From positions 1 to 37,347 of the forward strand of contig JABHLN010000029.1 in the NCBI GenBank assembly GCA_018693105.1: DNA of 37,347 nt, in the 5' to 3' direction. A model generated the notes under the pieces. That model was not told the origin of the DNA, did not search any database, and saw nothing but the letters and a program-made list of their open reading frames with translations. Made by a program: the position numbers and the translations under genes. Source of the stretch: Desulfobacterales bacterium (GTDB lineage: Bacteria; Desulfobacterota; Desulfobacteria; Desulfobacterales; SURF-7). The number at the start of each line of letters is the position of its first letter. Position 1 is the stretch's first letter. Shown in pieces: positions 17,074-25,991 of this stretch.

Positions 17074-18870
17074 CTACTCTTCGCCTTCACCCCTTTCTAA
17101 TAAAAACAAATTAATAAATCTCGGGTCAAGTTCTTCTTCAGATAAATAGCCATATTCATCAACTATTTCATCAAATATATTTTCAAATATCTGTCCCAGC
17201 TTTTGTGAAATCTCATAATCCGGGATACCGGTTTCAGTGCATATCCATGAAAGAAAAGATTCTTTGCCTGACCGCCCGATTTCATGCCGGTCTGAAACTG
17301 CTGTTTTTTTATCTGATTTTTTATCATGGTCAAGGGATCTCTTTTCCACAGGATCTGCAAATATTGAATGAAAGAAAGATTTGAATTCATCAAAACTTAA
17401 TGGGCCGGTTTTATCATGCAGATCCATATAATTCCGTACCCAGAGTGTAAGAATAAGGTTTTTATATGTAAGGAAACTTCCATAAAAAGGATTTATATTT
17501 ATTGATATTTGGGAATAAAGTTTATCCATCTCGGATATTTCATTAAGTATACCCTCAGTTTTCTTTATGTCATCATGAGATTCAAACTCCCTATAAAGAT
17601 CTCCTGTTGTGTAATTATCAAAGAAAAGAGGTTTCTTAATCAAGAGACCGCCTAAGACTCCCATCCATTTCTCATCCCAGAATGATAGAGGTAGTCCTTT
17701 TTCCATGAACCAGCTGGTTTTCATCCATTTTTCAACGCGCCATTTCAATTTCATAGCACTATGGTACCCCGCCCTGAAAAGATTAACCAGCGGGTATTTT
17801 TTTAACATTGAGGCTACTTTTACGGGATTACCAGCATCTTCATCTCCGGCAAAACTTCGAACCCCAATATTTATATAGCCGCATGCTTTTTTTACTATAG
17901 TGTTCAAAGTTTCTTTTTCTTTTATCTTTTTCTGGTCTGCAGAAACAATGCGGTTACAAAGTGATGCGAATTCTATCTGAATCTGCTGCAAAACATCATC
18001 TGTATCTATCATTTCCAAGGCACGGGTAAAACTATTATCTCCCTTAAGCATTGATGCAGGAAGAATCGGAACAGGGAGCAAGGTGTCCCTTTCAAATTTT
18101 TCATCGATTATCTTTTCTCCCAGCTCTTCAATTTCCTGTGGAGTGATAGGTTGATATATACCAATTGCTTCATCAAAAGGTAGGAAACCTTTTTCTGCCA
18201 TCCTTACATTACGTAAACGATAGAATTCCTCTTCTGATTCCGAGAATATGATACTGGTAGATTCAATCAGGATATTCTGATAAAAAATATGATCATTCCC
18301 GGCAATGAATTTCATCATTTTCATTATCAATTCATTGCGCAATTCAAGTGAATCATCTTCAGTGTTTTCCCGGCCGGGGTGATCGATAAGTTTTATATAA
18401 TAAATATCATCAAAGGTAAAATAATCATCACCGAAAACCGAGGGGTCCTCGTCATGCTCCCTGACTTTTACGTCGATATTTTTATAAAAGTAAAGTTCAA
18501 ACAATTCAGTTTTTTCATCTTTAATCCAATTAATCAGGCGTCTGGTATCAGCGCTGTAAAGCAAGTCAAACCATTTAGTAATTGACTTTATATCAATTCG
18601 GTCTTTCTCCCATAATTCATTATCAAGAATATATTCCCATTGTCTGTTTGAGGCCAGTGACAGTAGGGGAAGAGAATCACTTTCGCCAATATCATTTATA
18701 AGGATATAAAAATCTTCTTCAGGGAAAGAATGAACTAAAGGCAATGCCTGGGGTGAGTCAAGAATTGCATTCAAGGTTTTTTCAGAAGGAAGGGCAAGGA
18801 TTCTTTTTCTCTCATTATGGAGATTTGAAAGTTTTTTTAAATGGGTTTCATGTTCTTTAATGTCATTCAT
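17074..18870 (-). CDS. Large hypothetical protein, possibly DUF6178 family
   Basis: Soluble, acidic, largely helical protein of 598 residues with no signal peptide, membrane segment or catalytic motif I can recognise. The N-terminal part (LALPSEKTLNAILDSPQALPLVHSFPEEDFYILI) and SLPLLSLASNRQWEYILD recall a conserved family (I believe DUF6178) of Desulfobacterota, with repeated short helical units reminiscent of a scaffold. The start ATG has an AGGTGA site 7 bases upstream. It stands alone on its strand, convergent with the HD-domain gene and upstream of the AmpG-like gene. Function unknown. Confidence 0.75.
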   Translation of the reverse strand: MNDIKEHETHLKKLSNLHNERKRILALPSEKTLNAILDSPQALPLVHSFPEEDFYILINDIGESDSLPLLSLASNRQWEYILDNELWEKDRIDIKSITKWFDLLYSADTRRLINWIKDEKTELFELYFYKNIDVKVREHDEDPSVFGDDYFTFDDIYYIKLIDHPGRENTEDDSLELRNELIMKMMKFIAGNDHIFYQNILIESTSIIFSESEEEFYRLRNVRMAEKGFLPFDEAIGIYQPITPQEIEELGEKIIDEKFERDTLLPVPILPASMLKGDNSFTRALEMIDTDDVLQQIQIEFASLCNRIVSADQKKIKEKETLNTIVKKACGYINIGVRSFAGDEDAGNPVKVASMLKKYPLVNLFRAGYHSAMKLKWRVEKWMKTSWFMEKGLPLSFWDEKWMGVLGGLLIKKPLFFDNYTTGDLYREFESHDDIKKTEGILNEISEMDKLYSQISININPFYGSFLTYKNLILTLWVRNYMDLHDKTGPLSFDEFKSFFHSIFADPVEKRSLDHDKKSDKKTAVSDRHEIGRSGKESFLSWICTETGIPDYEISQKLGQIFENIFDEIVDEYGYLSEEELDPRFINLFLLERGEGEE

Positions 18871-18957
18871 GATAAATCACCTGACCAATTTATTTTACTT
18901 ATTCATGGGCAACAAATACCCGAAACGTTTTTCACTTATCTTCTACGATTCGAAAGC

Positions 18958-20202
18958 TTAAGCTGTCACATCAATTTTCTTGTTCCAGGGTGCAAATTTC
19001 AACAAAATTAGCATACCCGGGATAGCTATAAATGCACAGAAAACAAAAAAGCCTTCCCACCCCATATACTTCGCGAAATATCCTGTCGAGGCAGAAGCAA
19101 TTACTCTTGGCACTCCCATAAGGCTTGTGAGAAGAGCGTACTGGGTGGCTGTATATTTCTTGTTTGTTATGCTTGCCATAAATGCAACAAATGCAGCGGT
19201 GCCCATCCCGCTACTAAAATTCTCAAAAGCAACAACAGCTGAAAGGGCAGATATTACATGTCCTGCATGAGCGAGAATTGCAAAACACGCAGTTGATAGT
19301 GCCTGAAGTATACCAAAAATCCATAGACTTTTGCTTATTCCAAGACGGAGCATAAATACACCACCTACAAGCCCACCGCCAATAGTTGCCCAAAAACCAA
19401 AGAACTTCACAACAGCGCCGATTTCAGATTTGGAAAACCCAATATCCAGATAAAACGGGATTGTCATTGTACTGGCCATGGCATCTCCGATTTTATAAAA
19501 AAGGATAAAGGCAAGAATCCATATTGCATTACTTCTGCTGAAGTATTCAATCAACGGGTCAATAACTGCTTCCCTTAAATTCCCGGGTGTACCTTCAAGA
19601 ATTTCAGGCTCCGGCGCCAGAAGTGTTGTGAAGACACCAGGCAGCATACAAACCGCCATGATAAAATAAACCATGGAAAAAGAAATATGGTCAGCCATAA
19701 TAAGCCCACCGCCGGAAGCGAGAAGCATTCCGATACGATAGCCGTTTACATATAATGATGACCCGAGCCCAAGCTCCTCATCAGACAGGTCTTCCCTTCG
19801 GTATGCATCTACTACTATATCCTGGGAAGCGCTGAAAAAATTAACGAAGAATGCAGCAAAAGCCACAAGCCATGGACTATTTCCCGGGTTAGTCATTCCA
19901 AGACCGATAATTGAAAGGATCAGGCATAACTGGAAAACCAGAAGCCACCCTCTCCTCCTTCCTAAAAAAGGGAGAGTAAACCTGTCAAGAAAAGGAGCCC
20001 AGAAAAATTTCAAAGTATAAGGCAGTCCGACAAGCGCCATAAGTCCAATAATAGTCAGATCAACACCCTCTTCTTTCATCCATGCCTGTAATACTGAAAT
20101 GGTAAGAAGAAGAGGAAGGCCGCAGGCAAATCCCATAATAAATGATACAAGCATCCGCCTGCTGAATATACTGCTCATTATATCTTTACTATTATTTGTC
20201 AT
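18958..20202 (-). CDS. AmpG-like MFS transporter
   Basis: Inner-membrane major facilitator of about 414 residues with 12 predicted helices, closest in pattern to AmpG muropeptide permeases (SFIMGFACGLPLLLTISVLQAWMKEEGVDL, LPYTLKFFWAPFLDRF, SASQDIVVDAYRRE are hallmarks). AmpG imports GlcNAc-anhydroMurNAc-peptides for peptidoglycan recycling; in this lineage related transporters may have other substrates. I used the ATG at 20202; other starts are a TTG at 20208 and an ATG at 20178, and none has a convincing ribosome binding site. No ampD, nagZ or beta-lactamase gene is nearby. Confidence 0.85.
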   Translation of the reverse strand: MTNNSKDIMSSIFSRRMLVSFIMGFACGLPLLLTISVLQAWMKEEGVDLTIIGLMALVGLPYTLKFFWAPFLDRFTLPFLGRRRGWLLVFQLCLILSIIGLGMTNPGNSPWLVAFAAFFVNFFSASQDIVVDAYRREDLSDEELGLGSSLYVNGYRIGMLLASGGGLIMADHISFSMVYFIMAVCMLPGVFTTLLAPEPEILEGTPGNLREAVIDPLIEYFSRSNAIWILAFILFYKIGDAMASTMTIPFYLDIGFSKSEIGAVVKFFGFWATIGGGLVGGVFMLRLGISKSLWIFGILQALSTACFAILAHAGHVISALSAVVAFENFSSGMGTAAFVAFMASITNKKYTATQYALLTSLMGVPRVIASASTGYFAKYMGWEGFFVFCAFIAIPGMLILLKFAPWNKKIDVTA

Positions 20203-20252
20203 ATACAAAATTCAAGCTTAATATTATGATTTTTATCTATTGCAAACAACAA

Positions 20253-20290
20253 AATAGCCAGTACAGAAACATGTTCTAATACTGGCTATT
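20253..20290 (-). terminator. Terminator after pckG
   Basis: A perfect 11-bp inverted repeat AATAGCCAGTA (20253-20263) / TACTGGCTATT (20280-20290) with a 16-nt loop. On the minus strand the stem is followed by TTTTGTTGTTTG, fitting a terminator between pckG and the AmpG-like gene. Confidence 0.7.
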
Positions 20291-20335
20291 CTTATGCTTT
20301 GTCAAAAATAGAAAAATTTGGATAAAGTAAAATTA

Positions 20336-22291
20336 TTACTCCAAATCAGATGGTTTAACAATTACCCCAAACTTTTCCTTTATTGCAAGGAGGCCTTCTT
20401 TTTGTTCTTTAAGCACCTCAAATAGCCTTGGCGGTATACTATCTTCCTTCCCATATGCATCAGTCTGAAGATCTATCCTTGCAAGTATATTATCCACATA
20501 TAGTGAAAACTGCTTTACATAAAGGTCTTCAGTGTATTCCTTGCCGATTATTTCTTTGAAAAGTTTTTTAAGATCATTTAATTTAGGGAGATTTCCAATA
20601 GGTGTTTTTATTACTTCAACTTCATTATTAACATGCCTTTCAAGCCATGACATCCATACCTTCACATCTCTTTTTTCGCCAATAAGATTTTTGGAGCTTC
20701 CTCCTCTTGCCTCTTCAGTGAGAAAATAGTTCAGTCCTGCCATGACAGGTCTTTTACCATCCTCAATTTTTGAACTGCCAAAGAATTTAAACTGAGCATC
20801 CATATAATCTCCCAATGCACCGGGAATAAAAGGTGCATTCGCCCAGGGGGCTCTTTTAACTCCTGTAGCACCAACCTCTGTTGCTGTTGCAGCAGAAACA
20901 ATACATGCGCCTATTACAACACCATGATCAGAATTAGGAGCAGCCCATACAGGAGGCATGGTATCGCTATCCCTTCCGCTGTATGTAATTACTCTTGTTT
21001 CGACACCTTCAGGTGATTCCGCCAATTCCGAATAATTTCCAAGATTAGTTGAAGCCAGGGTACATCTTGAATTAGGATGAGATATTGGTACCTCTTTTCC
21101 CTTATCATCTTTCATGCCCTTTTCCCAGTCACCTTGAAAGTTCTTCCCTTTAGCTGGTTGTTCTTCACCACTACCTGTCCAGTGAGGGACCCCGTTCTCA
21201 TCAATAAGTACATTTGACCAGATTACTTCAGCTCCGGGTTTGCGGAGAAGCTCCATAAGCATAGGATCTCCTTCCCCGTTTACATCTTCAACAATACCAA
21301 AAATACCGCATTCGGGATTTATGGAACGAACTGAACCGTCTTCAGATATCCACAACTGGGCAAGGTCATCGCCAACAAAATGACTCCCAGCCATTGCAGT
21401 AGTCGTTTTACCGCATCCACTGGGAGCAGCACCGGCACACCATGTAATACGCCCATCCGGACCGTCAATACCTGTAATAAACATATGTTCGGACAGCTCA
21501 TTTCCGAGATTTTTACGCACAGCCTTGTCAACTGCAAACCGATGATTTCCTTTCTTGAGAAGGAGTGTGTTCCCTGCATATGTGCAGTTGAAACTGTATG
21601 TTGTCTGGTAGCTTCTATCCATGAAAACACGTGCATTAGGAAGGTCTTCTGTTCTGTTAAGGCCTTCACTGTGTATATTTGTGAAGAAATGCCCGAGTTT
21701 TTCGACCTCTTTTTCAAAATCAGCATAGGCGTTTCTGTACAGAATTTCAGCGCTGTGTGATACATAAGCCGAACTTGTTATTTCAAGTGCAGGGTTTGAC
21801 ACAGGAGACCCGACAGGGCCTCTCATATAAAAACCTATCATCATGGTCTTGCCCTTCATTATTCCTGTCATTTTTTCAAGCACATCTTTCATTGCCTCAT
21901 CTCTAATCATTTTATTCGCCAAAGAACTGATATGCTCCCCTTCGTTGGCAATATAAAATGTCCTGTCTACAATGCGCCCCTGCTCATCTTTCAGGTCATA
22001 ATGGATTGTATGGTTTTCCATGGGAAGAGTCGCCTCTTCACCATTTTTTAAAGACAGTTCCCTGATAAATTGCCTGTCCTCTTTCGAGCCGGTATTTACA
22101 AAAATAGAATCCGGATCGCACATTACAATTGCATTTGCAATCTTCAGAGTGATTTCAGCGTTTTTGATATCCTTTATTCTTGAAAACTGCTTATCATCCA
22201 TCTTCTTTTCACAAAGCTGCATGGCTTCATCAGAAGAGGTAATTCCACCGAGTGCAATTAATATATCTTTTCCGTTAGTTCCTAATGCCAT
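20336..22291 (-). CDS. pckG: Phosphoenolpyruvate carboxykinase (GTP)
   Basis: GTP-dependent PEPCK, converting oxaloacetate and GTP to PEP, CO2 and GDP; it serves gluconeogenesis or, in reverse, anaplerosis. 651 residues. The nucleotide P-loop with the family's reactive cysteine is seen in GAAPSGCGKTTTAM at about residue 290, with FVGDDLAQLW, the R/P-loop region YFLTEEARGGSSKNLIGEK and IPGALGDYMDAQF supporting the call. I start at the ATG at 22291, which has GGGAG 8 bases upstream; an ATG five codons earlier lacks any ribosome binding site. A terminator follows at 20253-20290. Confidence 0.95.
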   Translation of the reverse strand: MALGTNGKDILIALGGITSSDEAMQLCEKKMDDKQFSRIKDIKNAEITLKIANAIVMCDPDSIFVNTGSKEDRQFIRELSLKNGEEATLPMENHTIHYDLKDEQGRIVDRTFYIANEGEHISSLANKMIRDEAMKDVLEKMTGIMKGKTMMIGFYMRGPVGSPVSNPALEITSSAYVSHSAEILYRNAYADFEKEVEKLGHFFTNIHSEGLNRTEDLPNARVFMDRSYQTTYSFNCTYAGNTLLLKKGNHRFAVDKAVRKNLGNELSEHMFITGIDGPDGRITWCAGAAPSGCGKTTTAMAGSHFVGDDLAQLWISEDGSVRSINPECGIFGIVEDVNGEGDPMLMELLRKPGAEVIWSNVLIDENGVPHWTGSGEEQPAKGKNFQGDWEKGMKDDKGKEVPISHPNSRCTLASTNLGNYSELAESPEGVETRVITYSGRDSDTMPPVWAAPNSDHGVVIGACIVSAATATEVGATGVKRAPWANAPFIPGALGDYMDAQFKFFGSSKIEDGKRPVMAGLNYFLTEEARGGSSKNLIGEKRDVKVWMSWLERHVNNEVEVIKTPIGNLPKLNDLKKLFKEIIGKEYTEDLYVKQFSLYVDNILARIDLQTDAYGKEDSIPPRLFEVLKEQKEGLLAIKEKFGVIVKPSDLE

Positions 22292-22432
22292 TTCGTTGTC
22301 TCCCATAAAATTTTATTCGTCTTCAGTTATATTTTTACGAATTCTTCAATAATTTATAATTTTTATATTAAAAAAAAGCCGATTAACTGTCAGGGTATGT
22401 ATACTCCTTAGAATAAGTACAAAACAAAAAAA

Positions 22433-23008
22433 CTAATATGAACCGACAATGATATCATCCAGACTTCTTTTGGGGACATGATGCACATAGTTATCATCAC
22501 GCCAGTACCTGATATCATTATCATTACCAACCTTTTCGATTACAATATTTTCTTTCGGTTTTCCAATTGCGATTACAAGAACCGCCTCAAGCATATCCGG
22601 TATATTCAATGTTTTCCTCAGAGATTTCCTGTTAAACGCGGCAATCATGCATCCTGCAAGCCCCATTTCAGTCGCACCAAGGAGTATACTCTGACTGGCA
22701 ATACCGGTATCATAAGTAAAATTACTGCCAATATTTTTATCGCCAAAGATTATAATATATGCCGACGGCCTTTCCCCTTCTTCAGGTCCCGGCCAATTCT
22801 TCAAATATGCCGCCCAGACAAGCGTAGAAAAAATGGCATCGTTCTTTTCAGACTCTGACGATACAATATACTTCAACGGCTGCAGATTTCCACCGGAACC
22901 CGACTGTCTTCCAAGGTCAACAAGAGACCTCAATATCTCAATAGAGACCGGATGGTCCTGGTAGAACCTCCGACAGCTCCTGTTTTTTTTAACTAAATCT
23001 GCAATCAT
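22433..23008 (-). CDS. Nitroreductase family protein
   Basis: FMN-dependent nitroreductase-like flavoprotein, 191 residues. The N-terminal FMN-binding signature is KKNRSCRRFYQDHPVSIEIL, then GRQSGSGGNLQPLKYIV, and the late segment ILLGATEMGLAGCMIAAFNR with IAIGKPKE. The substrate is unknown. The start is the ATG at 23008, 7 bases after an AAGG site that overlaps the end of rdgB; the rdgB stop is two bases upstream, so the two genes are translationally coupled. A TTG start at 23023 is possible. Confidence 0.92.
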   Translation of the reverse strand: MIADLVKKNRSCRRFYQDHPVSIEILRSLVDLGRQSGSGGNLQPLKYIVSSESEKNDAIFSTLVWAAYLKNWPGPEEGERPSAYIIIFGDKNIGSNFTYDTGIASQSILLGATEMGLAGCMIAAFNRKSLRKTLNIPDMLEAVLVIAIGKPKENIVIEKVGNDNDIRYWRDDNYVHHVPKRSLDDIIVGSY

Positions 23009-23010
23009 TA

Positions 23011-23658
23011 CTAAACCTTGCAATCAAATTTCTCCTGAACAGGCATGTTCTGCCTTATCCAGATAACCAACTTGTCAAACTCGTTAACCACTTCTTTAAG
23101 GGCTTTACCCCTGTGACTGATAAGATTTTTTTCTTCCCTTGATATCTGGGCAAAAGTTTTTTCCAGTAAGGGGTAATAAAATACAGGATCATAACCAAAA
23201 CCTTCATTACCGGCAGGTTCTTGTGCTATTTCACCCTCACAGCGAGCTTCATACGTAAGGGCAGGTCCTGTAGGAACAGCAATTGAAATCACACACTCAA
23301 ATGCAGCTTTCCTGTTTTTTTCCCCCCTCATTTCTTTTAGAAGCTTTTCTATCCTTTGCTCATCAGTAGCATCCTCACCGGCATAACGGGCGGAATGTAC
23401 TCCGGGAGAACCTCCTAAAGCTTCAACAACAAGCCCGGAATCATCAGCAAGTGCGGGTATCCCAAGAATTCTCGATGTAAAACTTGCTTTTTTATAAGCA
23501 TTATCATCAAATGTATCACCGTCCTCTTTTACATCGGGAATAGGCCCAAAATCGTCAAGACTTTTAATAATGACGGGGTAATTTTTCAACAGGGCTCTGA
23601 TTTCAGATGTTTTCCCCTTATTGCGTGTTGCTATAACCAGCGTAACAGGTTGCTTCAT
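23011..23658 (-). CDS. rdgB: RdgB/HAM1-type XTP/dITP diphosphatase
   Basis: Hydrolyses non-canonical purine triphosphates (dITP, XTP) to monophosphates, keeping them out of DNA. 215 residues. The signature segments are VIATRNKGKTSEIR at the start, DGDTFDDNAYKKA, ALADDSGLVVEALGG and GVHSARYAG, and the catalytic end GFGYDPVFYYP and SHRGKAL. Upstream runs the divergent regulatory region shared with iorA. Coupled to the nitroreductase gene downstream. Confidence 0.96.
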   Translation of the reverse strand: MKQPVTLVIATRNKGKTSEIRALLKNYPVIIKSLDDFGPIPDVKEDGDTFDDNAYKKASFTSRILGIPALADDSGLVVEALGGSPGVHSARYAGEDATDEQRIEKLLKEMRGEKNRKAAFECVISIAVPTGPALTYEARCEGEIAQEPAGNEGFGYDPVFYYPLLEKTFAQISREEKNLISHRGKALKEVVNEFDKLVIWIRQNMPVQEKFDCKV

Positions 23659-23681
23659 GACAATCCCACAATATATAATAG

Positions 23682-23732
23682 CCGGATTTCATTACCGGAT
23701 TTATCACCGGATTTTATCACCATATTTCATCA
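23682..23732. repeat. Short 12-13 bp tandem repeat array upstream of rdgB
   Basis: Four abutting units of 12-13 bp (23682-23694, 23695-23706, 23707-23719, 23720-23732) of the form CCGGATTTNATCA, the last being CCATATTTCATCA. They lie 24 bases upstream of the rdgB start. The pattern could be a set of operators or simply slipped-strand expansion. Confidence 0.7.
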
Positions 23733-23780
23733 ATAGATATCCAGCACAAAATATAAATTTATAATCCATGGATTTATCTT

Positions 23781-23823
23781 TGTAAAGTCTTTTCAACCAC
23801 TCCTGAAAAGAAAAGACTTTACA
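23781..23823. promoter_or_regulatory. Perfect 14-bp inverted repeat between rdgB and iorA
   Basis: Arms TGTAAAGTCTTTTC (23781-23794) and GAAAAGACTTTACA (23810-23823) with a 15-nt loop. CTTTTC at the inner end of the left arm could alternatively pair with GAAAAG at 23805-23810, giving two mutually exclusive stems. No T-tract follows on either strand, so it is unlikely to be a simple terminator. It sits 8 bases upstream of the candidate iorA -35 box, a good place for an activator or repressor site. Confidence 0.6.
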
Positions 23824-23830
23824 CAAAAAA

Positions 23831-23860
23831 TTGACTGATATAATATTTCCGAAACATAAT
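23831..23860 (+). promoter_or_regulatory. Candidate promoter for the ior operon
   Basis: TTGACT (23831-23836), an 18-nt spacer and CATAAT (23855-23860), 60 bases before the iorA start. Confidence 0.45.
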
Positions 23861-23920
23861 TAATGCACAGATTTTATTATTTAATCATACAATATTTTAT
23901 TTAACAGATTGGAAATTATA

Positions 23921-25774
23921 ATGCACAAGTTACTTGTCGACAATCCGGGCCAGAAATCCCTGCTCTTAGGAAATGAGGCAATAGCCCGCGGAGCTATAGA
24001 GGCCGGTGTTGCTTTTACATCCACATATCCGGGCACACCGTCATCTGAAATATCACTAAATTTTTTCCAGGTATCACAGGAAAGTGATCTTTATTTTGAA
24101 TACAGCACAAATGAAAAAGTAGCCCTGGAGGTAGCATCAGCCGCTGCAAACTCAGGTGTTAGAAGCATGTGTGTAATGAAACATGTGGGGGTGAATGTTG
24201 CCGCTGATGCACTCATGACACTTGCTTACGTTGGCGTTAAAAAAGGCCTGGTAATACTTACAGCAGACGATCCTTATATGTTCTCCAGCCAGAATGAGCA
24301 GGACAACCGTTATTACGGTAAACTTTCGGGGCTTCCTATTCTGGAACCATCGTCAGTTGACGAAGCAAAGGAAATGATAATTCATGCATTTGACCTTTCG
24401 GAAAAATTACAGGAACCTGTTATTTTCAGAACAACAACAAGGATTAACCATTCCACAGCCATTGTCGAATATGGTGCTCTCAAAGAAAGGATAACAAAAG
24501 GGGACTTTACAAAAGATCCATTTAATTATGTTACAGTTCCTGCTGTTTCAAGGAGACTGCACGTAAAACTGCTTGAAAATTATAAAAAATCTGAAGAGCT
24601 GACAAACACCTCCGAATATAATTTTATAAATGGGACAGGACCATACGGAATAATATGCAATGGTGTAAGCTATGGATATGTAAGCGATGCTGTAAATGAC
24701 CTTTGTATTAAAGACAAAGTTAAGGTACTTCGCATTGGCTTTTCACACCCCATGCCAAAATCTGTAATCAGGGATTTTTTTAATGGATGCGAAAAAATAC
24801 TGGTGATAGAAGAAGGCGAAGCGTATATGGAAGAGGCTATAAAAGCCATAGCACAGGAAAATAAAATTACCATTCCCATAGCCGGAAAAACCGAAGACCT
24901 GCTTTCAAGGCTTTATGAATTTGACCCGGCACTTGTCAGAGAGTCCATGGCAAAATATTTTAACATACCATACAAAGCTATAGACAAGCCTGATTTAACT
25001 GACATTCCTGAAATACCTCAGCGCCCGCCGAATCTTTGCGCAGGATGTTCCCACAGGGCGACTTTTTATGCACTGCAAAAAGCGTCAGAAGGGATGGAAA
25101 CAATTATTCCTAACGATATCGGTTGCTATACCCTGGGATTCATGCCCCCTCTTTCTGTTGGCGACTTCCTCATATGTATGGGATCATCCACCGGAACCGC
25201 AGGAGGATTTGCTCAAACCACCGACAAAAAGGTAATATCGGTTATTGGTGATTCCACGTTCTTTCATTCAGGTATACCAGGACTTATAAACGGAGTTTTT
25301 AACAACCACAATTTCACACTTGTTATTCTTGACAATGAAACGACTGCAATGACCGGGCACCAGCCCAATCCCGGTGTGGACATGAAAGGGCTCAATTTTG
25401 AAGGTTATGGACAAATCTCTATTGAAAAGGTCGTAAAAGGCCTTGGCGTGCAGCATGTTACAATAATTAAACCATACAAGATCAGGAAGAGCGTTGAAGC
25501 AATCAGAGAGGCACTTGATTTTAAAGGGGTTTCAGTTATTATTTCAAAGGAACCGTGCACACTATATGAAAAAAGCCTTAAGAAAAAACAAAGAAAACCG
25601 TTTTATGTAAGTGATAAATGCAAAAAGCATAAGGACTGTATAAACGATCTTGGCTGCCCGGCCTTTTTTATTGAGGACAGCAACATAAAAATCGATCCTG
25701 CTATGTGTACCGGATGCGCTGTCTGTGCTCAGATTTGTCCTGAAAATGCAATAATGCCGGTTAAGGATAATTAA
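23921..25774 (+). CDS. iorA: Indolepyruvate:ferredoxin oxidoreductase, alpha subunit
   Basis: Large subunit of the ThDP-dependent enzyme that oxidises aryl pyruvates to aryl-acetyl-CoA with ferredoxin reduction; in sulfate reducers it may also run reductively. 617 residues. The N-terminal pyrimidine-type domain has GNEAIARGAIEAGVAFTSTYPGTP; the ThDP-Mg region is GDSTFFHSGIPGLINGV with LDNETTAMTGHQPNPG at about residues 443-485; the C-terminus carries two ferredoxin-like clusters (CKKHKDC...CPAFF and, near residue 596, CTGCAVCAQICP). The start is the ATG at 23921 after GGAA. Its partner iorB follows but is separated by a repeat element. Confidence 0.96.
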   Translation: MHKLLVDNPGQKSLLLGNEAIARGAIEAGVAFTSTYPGTPSSEISLNFFQVSQESDLYFEYSTNEKVALEVASAAANSGVRSMCVMKHVGVNVAADALMTLAYVGVKKGLVILTADDPYMFSSQNEQDNRYYGKLSGLPILEPSSVDEAKEMIIHAFDLSEKLQEPVIFRTTTRINHSTAIVEYGALKERITKGDFTKDPFNYVTVPAVSRRLHVKLLENYKKSEELTNTSEYNFINGTGPYGIICNGVSYGYVSDAVNDLCIKDKVKVLRIGFSHPMPKSVIRDFFNGCEKILVIEEGEAYMEEAIKAIAQENKITIPIAGKTEDLLSRLYEFDPALVRESMAKYFNIPYKAIDKPDLTDIPEIPQRPPNLCAGCSHRATFYALQKASEGMETIIPNDIGCYTLGFMPPLSVGDFLICMGSSTGTAGGFAQTTDKKVISVIGDSTFFHSGIPGLINGVFNNHNFTLVILDNETTAMTGHQPNPGVDMKGLNFEGYGQISIEKVVKGLGVQHVTIIKPYKIRKSVEAIREALDFKGVSVIISKEPCTLYEKSLKKKQRKPFYVSDKCKKHKDCINDLGCPAFFIEDSNIKIDPAMCTGCAVCAQICPENAIMPVKDN

Positions 25775-25778
25775 TAAT

Positions 25779-25926
25779 TGATGGCGTCGTAAAAAGTCTC
25801 CATCTACTGCGTTATAGCTGTTGATCAGAAGTTCGACATACTACATGTATGCCTTCACTCCTGATCAACAGCTAAGCCTTGTATATGAAGATTTTTACTT
25901 AGCCATCGGTTATAATGAGTTCATCA
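25779..25926 (-). repeat. Structured repeat copy C (subfamily I), between iorA and iorB
   Basis: Complete element in inverse orientation, starting TGATGGCGTCG and ending GAGTTCATCA. Central stem 25815-25828 with 25861-25874 is a perfect 14 bp (TAGCTGTTGATCAG and complement) around a 32-nt loop. The direct repeat ATAATTG (25774-25780 and 25926-25932) flanks it, a likely 7-8 bp target duplication. It begins 4 bases after the iorA stop. Confidence 0.9.
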
Positions 25927-25991
25927 TAATTGAACATAAGAAACTCTTCATTTGTATGAGGGGTTGCAATATGAAAAGTTAAGGATTAAAT

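Noticed and set aside
18940-18960. A TTCGAA word suggesting a tRNA T-loop
   Set aside because: No acceptor, D or anticodon arms can be drawn around it.
23781-23823. The 14-bp inverted repeat as a Rho-independent terminator
   Set aside because: No T-tract follows on either strand, and it lies between divergent gene starts, not after a gene.
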